Shown: positions 1-9,397, counted from the first letter of the stretch. The stretch: DNA of 55,158 bases from Atribacterota bacterium (GCA_028696495.1 JAQVGY010000002.1:1-55158); one strand, 5' to 3'. Notes: generated by a model not told the origin, from the letters alone. Translations and numbers: made by a program.

Positions 1-1
1 G

Positions 2-1264
2 GGCCTTAGTGAAAACGAAATAAAGTTTGTTATCGATGAATATGTAAAAGGAAATATTCCTGATTATCAGATGTCTGCATTTCTTATGGCTGTCTGGTTT
101 ATAGGAATGAGTTACCAGGAGATTAACTACCTGACTATAACTATGGCTCATTCTGGTGAAATGCTTGACTTAAGCTCTATACCTGGAATTAAGGTTGACA
201 AGCACAGTACTGGTGGGGTAGGAGATAAGACCACACTTGCCCTTATACCGATGGTAGCTGCTGCCGGTGTCCCGGTCCCAAAAATATCTGGACGTGCCCT
301 GGGCCACACCGGCGGGACTATCGACAAACTGGAATCAATCAACAATTTTAAAACTGATATTCCTATTGGAAAATTTATTGAAAATGTAAAAAATATTAAG
401 GCCTCAATTATAAGTGCCAGTGCAAACATCTCTCCTGCAGATAAAAAAATTTATGCCTTGAGAGATGTTACTGGCACCACTGATTCTATACCGCTGATTG
501 CAAGTAGTATTATGAGTAAAAAAATTGCCGGTGGTGCAGATGCCTTTGTGTTAAATGTTACTGTTGGAGAGGGAGCCTTTTTAAAAAATATTTCAGATGC
601 CACTTCTTTAGCCGAGATAATGGTAAATGTAGGGCAAAGTAATCACAAAAAAACCTATGCGATAATATCATCAATGGAACAACCATTGGGTTATGCTGTT
701 GGAAATTCTTTAGAAGTTCAGGAAGCTATTGAATTATTAAATAATAGGGGACCATCTGATTTAAGGGAACTATGTTTTTTTCTGGGCTCATATATGTTAG
801 TAGCCGGGGGGATAACAAAAAATCAGAATGAAGGTTTTCTATTATTGGAGGATATTGTGAAGAGCGGGAAAGCTTTAAAAAAATTTACGGAAATAGTAGA
901 GAACCAGAATGGACAGGCAAGTCAAATAACAAATCCTTCTTTACTTCCCAGAACGAGATACCAAAAAGATATATATTCCCACAAAAAAGGATATATAAAA
1001 AAATTAGAAGCAAAGACTATCGGTCAGGCTGCAATGTTATTAGGAGCCGGTAGGAAAAAGAAAGATGAGCATATTGATTTATCAGTAGGGATAGTTTTAA
1101 AAAAGAAGATTGGTGATGAGATCGATACAGGTGAAATCCTTGCCACTGTTTATTATAATGATAATGAGAAATTTAATTTAATCAAAGAGAGTGTCCAAAG
1201 AGCCTTCCATATAGCTGTCACAAAAACAAAGGTAAAACCATTAATATTAAAAGTAATTGGTTGA
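2..1264 (+). CDS. pdp: Pyrimidine-nucleoside phosphorylase (5' end outside window)
   Basis: Cleaves thymidine, uridine or deoxyuridine with phosphate to give the base and (deoxy)ribose-1-phosphate, for nucleoside salvage and catabolism in the cytosol. The reading frame is open from base 2, and the codons before the first internal ATG (71) already match the family (a conserved IPDYQMSAFLMA stretch), so the gene is cut by the window edge rather than starting at 71. The family signature DKHSTGGVGDK lies near bases 194-232, followed by SGRALGHTGGTIDKLE and SIMSKKIAGGADA, which form the phosphate and nucleoside sites. The C-terminal alpha/beta domain ends normally, with GQAAMLLGAGR and a biotinyl-like hammerhead. 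It resembles Bacillus Pdp more than DeoA. Which pyrimidine substrate is preferred cannot be read from the sequence. Confidence 0.95.
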   Translation, partial: GLSENEIKFVIDEYVKGNIPDYQMSAFLMAVWFIGMSYQEINYLTITMAHSGEMLDLSSIPGIKVDKHSTGGVGDKTTLALIPMVAAAGVPVPKISGRALGHTGGTIDKLESINNFKTDIPIGKFIENVKNIKASIISASANISPADKKIYALRDVTGTTDSIPLIASSIMSKKIAGGADAFVLNVTVGEGAFLKNISDATSLAEIMVNVGQSNHKKTYAIISSMEQPLGYAVGNSLEVQEAIELLNNRGPSDLRELCFFLGSYMLVAGGITKNQNEGFLLLEDIVKSGKALKKFTEIVENQNGQASQITNPSLLPRTRYQKDIYSHKKGYIKKLEAKTIGQAAMLLGAGRKKKDEHIDLSVGIVLKKKIGDEIDTGEILATVYYNDNEKFNLIKESVQRAFHIAVTKTKVKPLILKVIG

Positions 1265-1369
1265 CTTAATAATTATTTCAATCCTTCAGATGTAAATACA
1301 AATGCTATCCAATACTTTTTTAAAAGATTTCTATATAAACTTTAATTTTATTCAAATGGATAAATTATT

Positions 1370-4015
1370 ATGAGAGTAATTGTTGGCCATACCAGTGCAG
1401 ATTTTGATTGCCTTGCTGCAATGATTGCTGCTAAAAAAATATATGAGGATGCGCTTGTAGCCTTTCCGGGAGCTATCGAAGAGAATGTCCGGAGATTTCT
1501 ATTATTATATGAAAATGCTCTGGGTATCTCTTCTTTAAAGACAATTGATTTAGAAGAAATAACAGAATTAATTATTGTAGACACCAGGCAAAAAGACAGA
1601 ATAGGCCAGTTTGAATCAATTTTAAATAAAGAAAATCTATCTGTAGTAATATATGATCACCATCCTGCCACTGATAATGATATTGTTTCAGATAAGGTTA
1701 AAATTGAAAAAGTCGGGGCAACCACAACCATATTACTAAAAGATATTATTAAAAAGAATATTTCCATTACTCCTTTGGAATCAACTCTGTTTGCCCTTGG
1801 TATTTATGAGGATACCGGCTCTCTCTCTTTTCCAACAACAACCAAAGATGATATCGATGTTTTGAGTTATCTTTTTTCTGTTGGAGTAGATTTAAGGACA
1901 GTAAACAAATTCACTAATATTGGATTAAATATTAAGCAAAAATCATTGTTAAATCAGCTTATCTCTAACTCTAAGGAACTATATTTTAAAGGCATTAATG
2001 TGGTATTTGCCAGTTCGAGTGCTAAAGAATACATCGATGGTCTGGCTTTGATAACACACAGATTGGTTGAAATTTTAAACAGTGATATTATTTTTGTGCT
2101 GGTAAATATGAGAAATAAGATATATGTCGTAGCAAGGAGTAACCGTAATTCAGCCAATGTTGGTGAAGTACTAAAAGTATTAGGAGGTGGAGGGCATTCT
2201 CAGGCAGCATCTGCGGTGGTAAGGAATTTATCTTTATTGGAGACTGAAAATAAAATAAAACATGAGTTAGAAAAAAATATTCAATTAGAAACACTGGCTA
2301 AAGATATTATGACCACTCCTGTTAAAACCTTAGATATAAATACTACCATTGAAGAGGCTAACAAAATAATGCTTCGTTATGGCCATAATGGATTTCCAGT
2401 AACAAGTGATGGGAAACTGGTTGGCATAATCACCAGACAGGAGATTTATAAAGCAAAACACCATCATTATGAGAATGAAACAGTGGATGTCTATATGTCT
2501 GAAAGTATTATCAGTGTTAATCCTGAAACCCCTATCTTAGAAATACAGGAATTGATGATTAAATATGATGTGGGAAGAGTTTTGGTTTTAAGTGATAATG
2601 GAAATGGAAAATTAGAAGGAATTGTTACCAGAACCGATCTGATACGGAGTTTGCATGGTGAAGAAGCACTTAGGAAAGAATCATACTCTCTATTTGAAAA
2701 AGGCAGGGAATATTACCAATATAGCAGAGAAAAAATAAAATTTTTGATATATCAATACTTTGACAAAGAGATATTATCGGCTTTACTTCAAATCGGTAAA
2801 ATTGGGGATCGATTTGGCTATTCAGTTTTCATGGTTGGAGGTATCGTCAGAGATTTATTTTTAGGTATTCCAAACCTGGACCTTGATATTGTAGTTGAAG
2901 AGGATGCTATAAAGTTTGCTCATTTTTTCTGTCAACAGGAAAACGGAAAAATAAAAACTCATCAAAAATTTAAGACAGCTGTAGTTGTATTGCCCAATGG
3001 AATAAAAATTGATTTTGCCTCAGCTAGAAGAGAGTTCTATGAATTTCCGGCAGCTTTGCCTGAAGTTGAATTTGCCTCAATTAAAAAAGATCTGTATCGC
3101 AGAGATTTCACTATTAATGCTATGGCAATTCAGCTTAATCAGGAGAAATTTGGCAAATTATTGGATTTTTATGGCGGTCAGAGAGATTTAGAACAAAAAA
3201 GAATAAGAATACTTTACAGTCTCAGTTTTACAGAAGATCCAGCCCGCATTATAAGAGCTGTCAGATTTGAAAAGAGATACAATTTTACTATTGAGAATTC
3301 TACTAAAAAATTATTAAAAAAAGCTGTTAGAGAAGGGTTGATTTCACGGATAAGAAAAAAGAGACTCAGTGAAGAATTCTTAATTATCTTACAGGAGAAA
3401 GACCCGGTAAAAATATTAAAGAGGATGGATGAATTAGGGATTCTTACCGGAATAATCCCCAATTTATCACTGTCACCAATTTTAATTAACCGATTTATTG
3501 AAGTTGAAGAATTTATTAAGCACTGGTATCAAAAATATCCTCAAGAAAATATCAATAAAAGCATCTTATATCTTTTTTATTTGCTGCAATTTTCTCAGCT
3601 GAATATCCGGGATTTAAACAAAAAAATTGAATTAAGCAAATATATTAATACTGTACTTGGATGTATAAAAGATTGCAAAGAGGATACTATCAATTTTTTA
3701 AGACAAGAGTTTTTACCCCCCAGCAGTATATATTATCACTTACATGATAAACCAAATGAACTTTTAATGATAATATTGTTAGAAAAATGTAAAGATACTC
3801 TTGTTAGTAAAAGGATTGAAAAATATTTAACAGACTATAAAAAGATGATTATTTGTTTATCAGGAAAAGATTTAACAGATTTAGGAATGAAGCCAGGGCC
3901 TATTTATGCTAAAATATTGAAGTTAATATTCTATTTACAGATGAACGGAATATTAGATAATCGGACCAAGCAGCTGGCTTTCCTAAAACGACTTTTAGTA
4001 AAAGGAATTATTTGA
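1370..4015 (+). CDS. DHH-CBS-CBS-poly(A) polymerase family tRNA nucleotidyltransferase (CC- or A-adding type)
   Basis: An 881-residue multidomain enzyme. Residues about 1-290 are a DHH/DHHA1 phosphoesterase-like module (ADFD at 10-13, DHH at 96-98, GGGGHSQAASA near 272-282). Residues about 308-430 are two CBS domains. From about 480 follows a class II nucleotidyltransferase head with VGGIVRD (489-495), the metal-binding DLD (504-506) and RRDFTINAMA, then the RNA-binding region. This architecture is known in Aquifex, Deinococcus and Thermotoga relatives, where CCA addition can be split between separate CC- and A-adding enzymes. Which specificity this copy has cannot be told by eye. The CBS pair suggests adenine-nucleotide sensing (inference). 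The gene stands 105 bp after pdp, and the next ATG follows its stop by four bases. Confidence 0.9.
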   Translation: MRVIVGHTSADFDCLAAMIAAKKIYEDALVAFPGAIEENVRRFLLLYENALGISSLKTIDLEEITELIIVDTRQKDRIGQFESILNKENLSVVIYDHHPATDNDIVSDKVKIEKVGATTTILLKDIIKKNISITPLESTLFALGIYEDTGSLSFPTTTKDDIDVLSYLFSVGVDLRTVNKFTNIGLNIKQKSLLNQLISNSKELYFKGINVVFASSSAKEYIDGLALITHRLVEILNSDIIFVLVNMRNKIYVVARSNRNSANVGEVLKVLGGGGHSQAASAVVRNLSLLETENKIKHELEKNIQLETLAKDIMTTPVKTLDINTTIEEANKIMLRYGHNGFPVTSDGKLVGIITRQEIYKAKHHHYENETVDVYMSESIISVNPETPILEIQELMIKYDVGRVLVLSDNGNGKLEGIVTRTDLIRSLHGEEALRKESYSLFEKGREYYQYSREKIKFLIYQYFDKEILSALLQIGKIGDRFGYSVFMVGGIVRDLFLGIPNLDLDIVVEEDAIKFAHFFCQQENGKIKTHQKFKTAVVVLPNGIKIDFASARREFYEFPAALPEVEFASIKKDLYRRDFTINAMAIQLNQEKFGKLLDFYGGQRDLEQKRIRILYSLSFTEDPARIIRAVRFEKRYNFTIENSTKKLLKKAVREGLISRIRKKRLSEEFLIILQEKDPVKILKRMDELGILTGIIPNLSLSPILINRFIEVEEFIKHWYQKYPQENINKSILYLFYLLQFSQLNIRDLNKKIELSKYINTVLGCIKDCKEDTINFLRQEFLPPSSIYYHLHDKPNELLMIILLEKCKDTLVSKRIEKYLTDYKKMIICLSGKDLTDLGMKPGPIYAKILKLIFYLQMNGILDNRTKQLAFLKRLLVKGII

Positions 4016-4019
4016 TTTC

Positions 4020-4655
4020 ATGTTAGATAACATTTTTGGAATTATATGGAGCATACCGGCTATATTGATTGCAATTACAGTTCATGAATATGCGCATGGA
4101 CTTGTTGCCTATTACCATGGTGACCCTACGGCAAAACTTGCAGGGCGATTAACATTGAACCCTGTTGCACACCTCGACCCGGTTGGAACTCTTATGCTAT
4201 TGTTATTTCGCATTGGCTGGGCAAAACCTGTCCCTGTTAACTACAATAATCTAAAAAACCCAAAGATAGATATGATTAAAGTATCTCTGGCAGGACCTGT
4301 GTCCAATATGATAGCTGCCTTCCTGTTTTCCCTTTTTTTAAGAGCAAATAATTTTCTTTTTCAGAATATAATATTTAATTCTTATTTCTATTTTAGATTA
4401 GCACAGGGATGGTTTACCCTGTTGCATACTGGAATATTTATCAATATTGCCTTAGCATTTTTTAATTTAATTCCAATCCCTCCCTTAGATGGACACCACA
4501 TTCTTTTGGGTATATTGCCAGAACATCTGGCAAGACAATATGATAAAATTAACCAGACTTATGGTATGCTTATCATATTATTTCTATTCGTATCGGGTAT
4601 TATTGGAAAAATTATTCTACCAATTGTAGATTTTTTCTATAAAATATTTTTGTAA
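4020..4655 (+). CDS. Site-2 protease family (M50) membrane metalloprotease
   Basis: A 211-residue polytopic membrane protein. The zinc motif HEYAH is at residues 22-26 in the first hydrophobic segment. The third ligand is in the later segment NLIPIPPLDGHH, with Asp157 matching the NPxPPLDG motif of the family. There is no PDZ domain, so this is the short stand-alone type (YwhC/Rip-like), distinct from the RseP homologue at 39586. Such proteins cleave transmembrane substrates inside the bilayer; the substrate here is unknown. It follows the tRNA nucleotidyltransferase gene with no room for a promoter, so the two are probably co-transcribed. Confidence 0.88.
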   Translation: MLDNIFGIIWSIPAILIAITVHEYAHGLVAYYHGDPTAKLAGRLTLNPVAHLDPVGTLMLLLFRIGWAKPVPVNYNNLKNPKIDMIKVSLAGPVSNMIAAFLFSLFLRANNFLFQNIIFNSYFYFRLAQGWFTLLHTGIFINIALAFFNLIPIPPLDGHHILLGILPEHLARQYDKINQTYGMLIILFLFVSGIIGKIILPIVDFFYKIFL

Positions 4656-4709
4656 ATATAGAATTACTTTACTATAACTATAATAACATTAAGGAGGAGA
4701 AAGACTTAC

Positions 4710-5699
4710 ATGAAAGGAATTATTTTTAGCGGGATGAGGCCTACCGGTAAACTGCATTTAGGAAATTATTTTGGTGCTTTATCCAATTGGATAAGACTTC
4801 AAGATGAATATAAATGTTATTATGGTGTAGTGGATTGGCATGCACTTACTACAGGATATGACTGTACAGAGATGATGAAAGAAAACACAATTGAAATGGT
4901 AATTGATTGGCTAAGTGCGGGAATTGACCCGAATAAGAGCACTTTATTGATTCAGTCCTATATTCCTGAACTTGCCGAACTGCACCTGTTATTATCGATG
5001 ATAACCCCTCTTTCCTGGCTGGAAAGAAATCCAGTAGTAAAAGAACAGGTAAGGGACCTGGATTTGAAAGAAAACATGGGATATGGATTACTCGGTTACC
5101 CGGTTCTAATGGCGGCAGATATATTAATTTATAAAACAAATACTGTCCCTGTTGGTGAAGACCAGGCTCCCCATATTGAATTGGCTCGAGAAATCGGTAG
5201 AAGATTTAATCACCTCTACCAGGATGTTTTCACTATTCCCGAGATAAAGCTTTCTCCAACTCCCAAAATATTAGGAACAGATGGTCGAAAAATGAGTAAA
5301 AGCTTAAATAATTATATTAGCTTATCTGACCAGCCAGAAGTTATCAGGACAAAGATAATGTCTATGATAACTGATCCGGAGAAGATTAAATTGTCTGACC
5401 CGGGGCATCCAGAAATCTGTACAGTATTTGACTATCACAAAAAATTTAATATAAGTGAGGTTTCAGATATTGAAAGAAGATGCAGTAATGCTCAGTTAGG
5501 ATGTGTTGCATGTAAGGAGCGATTATCTGAAATATTAATAGAGTTTTTTCAGGGATTTAGAGAGAGAAGAGAGGGCTATGAAAAAAACAAAGATATGGTA
5601 TGGGACATACTGAAGAGTGGCAGCCAGGAAGCGAGGGAAGTTGCTAAAATAACTTTGCATGAAGTAAAAAAAGCTATGAAAATTGATTATGCGAGATAA
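4710..5699 (+). CDS. trpS: Tryptophanyl-tRNA synthetase
   Basis: Class Ic synthetase charging tRNA-Trp, 329 residues, which is normal for the bacterial enzyme. The HIGH-type motif PTGKLHLGN is at residues 11-19 and KMSKS at 194-198; AGIDP and GEDQAPHIELARE are also family-typical. A strong ribosome binding site, AAGGAGGAG at 4691-4699, precedes the ATG. Only 54 bp separate it from the upstream protease gene, and no T-box leader fits in that space. Its 3' end overlaps scpA. Confidence 0.97.
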   Translation: MKGIIFSGMRPTGKLHLGNYFGALSNWIRLQDEYKCYYGVVDWHALTTGYDCTEMMKENTIEMVIDWLSAGIDPNKSTLLIQSYIPELAELHLLLSMITPLSWLERNPVVKEQVRDLDLKENMGYGLLGYPVLMAADILIYKTNTVPVGEDQAPHIELAREIGRRFNHLYQDVFTIPEIKLSPTPKILGTDGRKMSKSLNNYISLSDQPEVIRTKIMSMITDPEKIKLSDPGHPEICTVFDYHKKFNISEVSDIERRCSNAQLGCVACKERLSEILIEFFQGFRERREGYEKNKDMVWDILKSGSQEAREVAKITLHEVKKAMKIDYAR

Positions 5700-6459
5700 T
5701 AATAATTTAGCAATATCTAAAATAGAACAGATGTCGAATTCTATACAGCTCCTCTATTTACAAGCTAAAAATGGAGAAGTAGAGATTAGTAAAATTTCTC
5801 TGTTAAAAATTATCGAGGATTATTTAGCATATCTGCTAATAACTCATTCTGCATCTGTAAATTTAGAGATAGTTGCTAATTTCTTGCTCGTAGTATCTGA
5901 ATTGATTTTGTGGAAATCAAATCAATTGCTACCCCCCTCCCAAAATAAGATTGATGAAGAGATTGAAATTGAAGATGATATCAGCTCCCATAAAGAAGCT
6001 TACTGGATCGAGTATAAAAAGTATCAATCATTAGTTAAAGTGCTTCTTGAAAAAGAATTGCAGCAAAGAGAAATATTTTTAACCTGCCCTCTCTCTGATA
6101 GCGGGTTTGAAGGAATACCTCAAATATATGATTATTCAGAACTAATTTTAGCCCTTGAATCAGTTCTAATTAAAAAAAATGACCAGGATGTAATTGATTT
6201 TAAGGATTATGAACTAAATATTGAAAAAAAAATGAGAGAAATCGAAGAAATATTTTTTAAAAAAGAAGATAAGCTAACTTTTAGTCAAATTATTTCTGAT
6301 AATTGTCCAAAAATTGAAATCATAATCACCTTCTTGTCTTTGTTACAATTAATCTGTCAGGGGAAGGTTGATTATCTTCAAACTCAAAATTTTGGCGAAA
6401 TAGTTTTTTATAGGAAGGAAAATAGAAAATTAAAGAAACAGGATATTCAACAGCTTTAA
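5689..6459 (+). CDS. scpA: Segregation and condensation protein A (kleisin)
   Basis: Kleisin subunit that bridges SMC heads with ScpB in the bacterial condensin complex. The N-terminal half carries the diverged ScpA pattern (LLYLQAKNGEVEISKISL, then FLLVVSELILWKSNQLLPP), and a winged-helix region at the C terminus ends with FGEIVFY. The usual F-x-GPLDLLL opening is degenerate. The start is ambiguous: an in-frame TTG at 5683 lies two codons before the ATG at 5689, which I prefer; either start overlaps the end of trpS. The last dozen codons after FGEIVF are Lys-rich and overlap the proposed scpB start. The partner genes scpB (next) and smc (15421) are both in the window. Confidence 0.88.
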   Translation: MRDNNNLAISKIEQMSNSIQLLYLQAKNGEVEISKISLLKIIEDYLAYLLITHSASVNLEIVANFLLVVSELILWKSNQLLPPSQNKIDEEIEIEDDISSHKEAYWIEYKKYQSLVKVLLEKELQQREIFLTCPLSDSGFEGIPQIYDYSELILALESVLIKKNDQDVIDFKDYELNIEKKMREIEEIFFKKEDKLTFSQIISDNCPKIEIIITFLSLLQLICQGKVDYLQTQNFGEIVFYRKENRKLKKQDIQQL

Positions 6460-6992
6460 ATAATTGGGAAACAATTATAGAGGTTCTATTATTTGTTTCC
6501 AGTAAACCCCTATCAATAAAAAAAATTGTTAATATTACCGGAAAAAAAACTGATGAGGTTAGAAAAATAATAGATAGTTTGCAAGAAGATTATAAAATAA
6601 ATAATCGACCCTTCTTTATCCAAGAAATTTCCGGCGGTTTTTCATTTGCTACCAGACCGGAGTATTCCACCTGGGTAAACAAATTGTATAATAGTGACAA
6701 GAAGATATCTTTATCCATGCCTTCTGTTGAAACATTAGCCATTATTGCCTATAACCAGCCTATAACCCGGCTGGAAATCGAAACAATCAGGGGTGTTGAT
6801 AGCAGCAGTGTCTTGACAAGCCTTTTAAAAAATGGCTTTATTAGAATTAGGGGTAGAAAAAAAACACCTGGCAACCCTTTTTTATATAGAGTCACCGAAA
6901 AATTTTTGCTGCACTTTGGCCTTAAAAGTGTTTCAGATTTACCGCCCTTAGAGGAATTGGAAATAGAAGATGGGAAAAATGAGGCTACATAA
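6429..6992 (+). CDS. scpB: Segregation and condensation protein B, apparent AUU start
   Basis: ScpB forms a dimer of tandem winged-helix domains that binds ScpA and SMC. Using the first TTG (6579) would give only 137 residues and remove the first winged helix. The same frame is open back to a TAG at 6423, and the 50 codons upstream of the TTG encode typical ScpB sequence (WETIIEVLLFVSSKPLS). The only plausible initiator in that stretch is ATT at 6429, preceded by GGAAGGAA at 6413-6420 with an 8-nt spacer. This gives 187 residues, the usual family length, and a 31-bp overlap with scpA. The central part carries SVETLAIIAYNQPITRLEIETIRGVDSS, a strong ScpB signature. A sequencing error is the alternative explanation. 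Confidence 0.85.
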   Translation: MKETGYSTALNNWETIIEVLLFVSSKPLSIKKIVNITGKKTDEVRKIIDSLQEDYKINNRPFFIQEISGGFSFATRPEYSTWVNKLYNSDKKISLSMPSVETLAIIAYNQPITRLEIETIRGVDSSSVLTSLLKNGFIRIRGRKKTPGNPFLYRVTEKFLLHFGLKSVSDLPPLEELEIEDGKNEAT

Positions 6993-8421
6993 ATTTCTGG
7001 CACAAATGGGAGTCGATTCTCGAAGAAAATGCGAAAAATTGATCACAGATGGAAGAGTAAAAGTAAATGGTATTATTGTAACAAAATTAGGCAGTGAAGT
7101 TGATGTAGATAAAGATAGGATAGAGGTAGACGAACAGGTAGTTTCCAAAAATATCCCTAAAATTTACGTCATATTGAATAAACCAAAAGGATTTTTATGC
7201 ACACACCATGACCCTTTTGGCAGACCTACCATCTATGATTTATTAAAGAAAATAAGATACAAATTGAATTATGCAGGAAGATTAGATTTAGAATCTGAAG
7301 GTTTGGTCTTTTTAACTAATGATGGAGAGTTAATTAACCATATCAGCCATCCCAAAAAAGAGATTAATAAAGTATATATTGTTAAAGTAAAAGGGCAGGT
7401 TAGTGATAATAATTTGAAGCAATTAAAAAAAGGTATACCAATAACTCCGTTTTTTACCACCAATCCCTGTCAGGTAATATTATTAAAAAAGTATAGAAAT
7501 AACTCTCTTTTAAAAATTATCATTAGTGAAGGCAAGAAAAGGCAAATAAGAAAGATGTTTGCCTATCTCGGGTTTCAAATATTAGAATTAAAACGAACCG
7601 AGATTGGCATTTTAAAAATAGATGATTTAAAGCCCGGACAATATCGTTTTTTAAAGGAAAAGGAAGTTAAAGAACTAAATAATTTTTTAGAAAATAAGCA
7701 AGACAAGAAAGGTAATATTGTTTTGAGTAATAAAGAAACGGGATTAATTATTACCATTGATGGACCAGCGGCAGCAGGAAAGAGCACGATTGCGCGAGAA
7801 CTTGCCCTTAAATTAGGTTTTAATTATATTAACACCGGTGATTTGTATCGTTATGTTACCTATCGAGCTATGGCAGAAAAACTTGATGTAAATAAGGCAC
7901 AAGAAATGAATAACTTATCTCGAAAAATTGTAAATAAATACATCAATGAAACCAGTTATCATGACTTTGTTTCCCACCTGCAGTCAATCACTGAAAAGAT
8001 ACACAGTCCAGAAATAAATGAAAAAGTATCCTTTGTTGCCAGACACCCTTCAGTTCGAAAAAACTTAATACCACTTCAACGAATACTAATTCAAGATGGT
8101 TCAGTGGTTGTGGAGGGAAGAGATATTGGTACCGTAGTTGCACCTTATGCGGATCTAAAATTTTTTCTTACTGCCGACCAGTATACCCGGGCTATGAGGA
8201 GATTTAAAGAGCTCCGGGATAAAGGATATGATATTAGCTTCCAGGAGATTGAAAAAGAAATATCTTCTCGGGACCATATCGACAGTAGAAGAAAAGCAGC
8301 TCCCCTGGTTAAATCTGAAGATGCTATTCTTATCAATACTTCCAATAAGAACATAAGCCAGGTAATTGAAGAAATGTTAAAAATCATTAAAAAGTTTTAT
8401 GGGAAAAATAAATGGAAATAA
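6970..8421 (+). CDS. Fusion: RluB/RsuA-family pseudouridine synthase + cytidylate kinase
   Basis: A single 483-codon frame encodes two enzymes. Residues 1-55 are an S4 RNA-binding domain. Residues about 60-235 are an RsuA/RluB-type pseudouridine synthase with GRLDLESEGLVFLTNDGE, where Asp106 is the catalytic aspartate, and GKKRQIRKMF. After a short charged linker (about 236-257) comes a complete CMP/dCMP kinase with P-loop GPAAAGKS (265-272), NTGDLYRY, VVEGRDIGTVV and RRKAAPLV. These are normally adjacent separate genes. An in-frame TTG at 7723 with AAAGG upstream could allow free kinase to be made internally. The start may be the ATG at 6970 or the one at 6979; the gene overlaps scpB by 23 bp. 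RluB/RsuA specificity (large or small subunit) is inferred only. Confidence 0.93.
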   Translation: MGKMRLHKFLAQMGVDSRRKCEKLITDGRVKVNGIIVTKLGSEVDVDKDRIEVDEQVVSKNIPKIYVILNKPKGFLCTHHDPFGRPTIYDLLKKIRYKLNYAGRLDLESEGLVFLTNDGELINHISHPKKEINKVYIVKVKGQVSDNNLKQLKKGIPITPFFTTNPCQVILLKKYRNNSLLKIIISEGKKRQIRKMFAYLGFQILELKRTEIGILKIDDLKPGQYRFLKEKEVKELNNFLENKQDKKGNIVLSNKETGLIITIDGPAAAGKSTIARELALKLGFNYINTGDLYRYVTYRAMAEKLDVNKAQEMNNLSRKIVNKYINETSYHDFVSHLQSITEKIHSPEINEKVSFVARHPSVRKNLIPLQRILIQDGSVVVEGRDIGTVVAPYADLKFFLTADQYTRAMRRFKELRDKGYDISFQEIEKEISSRDHIDSRRKAAPLVKSEDAILINTSNKNISQVIEEMLKIIKKFYGKNKWK

Positions 8422-9263
8422 TAAAAGCCCGGGAAATGGGATTTTGTTTTGGTGTGAGAAGGGCTATAAGAAGGGCAGAACATATAATTAGTATTATTCC
8501 CGGCAGTGATATCTATATGTTAGGGGAAATAATTCATAACCCTCAGGTAATGAAGAAATTTAAAGAAAAGGGTATTACCATTGTTCAGGAAATCGATAAA
8601 GTTCCTGCACATAAATATCTCATTACCAGAGCTCATGGTGTTTCTAAAAATGAAAAAGATTATGCAAAAAAACATAATATTAGATTAATTGATACCACAT
8701 GCCCTTATGTAAAAAAATTACATCAAATTGCTCTTTCCTTAAAAAAAGAGGAGTACCAAATTGTTATTTCAGGTGATATTGGACATCCAGAAATAAAGAG
8801 TTTATTAAGTTATATTGACAACCAGGCCCTGGTAGTTCAATCTGCCAAAGAAATAAAAAAACAAAAAAATAAACTTTCTAAAAAGGTCGGTTTACTCTCT
8901 CAGACTACAAAAGATATTGAACAATTCTATCAAATCATTAAAGAGATATTTAAATATTGCCAGGAATTAAGAATATTTAATACCATCTGCAAGGCTACCA
9001 GGTTGCGACAGGAAGCAACTAAAGAATTAGCCAAAATTGTAGATATAATGGTGGTAATTGGCGGACTAAATAGTGCCAATACTAACAGGTTAGCATATTT
9101 AAGCAAAAAAATTGGGGTAGAAACTTATCATATTGAGGATGAAAAACAACTTGATTTAGATTTGTTTAAAGATAAGAAGAGAATCGGTATAACTTCAGGT
9201 GCTTCTACCCCGGACTATATAACCAAAAAAATAATAGCAGAAATTGAAAAATTAAATAAATAG
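8412..9263 (+). CDS. ispH: 4-hydroxy-3-methylbut-2-enyl diphosphate reductase
   Basis: Last enzyme of the MEP pathway, a [4Fe-4S] protein converting HMBPP to IPP and DMAPP. The three cluster cysteines are Cys12 (FCFGVRRA), Cys97 (DTTCPYV) and Cys193 (NTICKATRLRQ). Substrate-binding residues are also visible: HNPQV at 42-46, and GHPE with His125 and the proton-relay Glu127. Length 283 is typical and there is no fused S1 domain, unlike some clostridia. It overlaps the RluB-CMK gene by 10 bp, so it is the last gene of the trpS-scpAB-rluB/cmk operon. Dxr and IspG are encoded elsewhere in the window. Confidence 0.97.
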   Translation: MEIIKAREMGFCFGVRRAIRRAEHIISIIPGSDIYMLGEIIHNPQVMKKFKEKGITIVQEIDKVPAHKYLITRAHGVSKNEKDYAKKHNIRLIDTTCPYVKKLHQIALSLKKEEYQIVISGDIGHPEIKSLLSYIDNQALVVQSAKEIKKQKNKLSKKVGLLSQTTKDIEQFYQIIKEIFKYCQELRIFNTICKATRLRQEATKELAKIVDIMVVIGGLNSANTNRLAYLSKKIGVETYHIEDEKQLDLDLFKDKKRIGITSGASTPDYITKKIIAEIEKLNK

Positions 9264-9397
9264 CACCTGCTATTTCAATTCAATTGCCAGTGTGTTATAA
9301 AAATATCACTATAATCAATATCATTTATGGGAAAAGATATCACTTTTAACAATTGCTAATCAGGATATCATTGAATATATTATATAAATTTTCTAAG

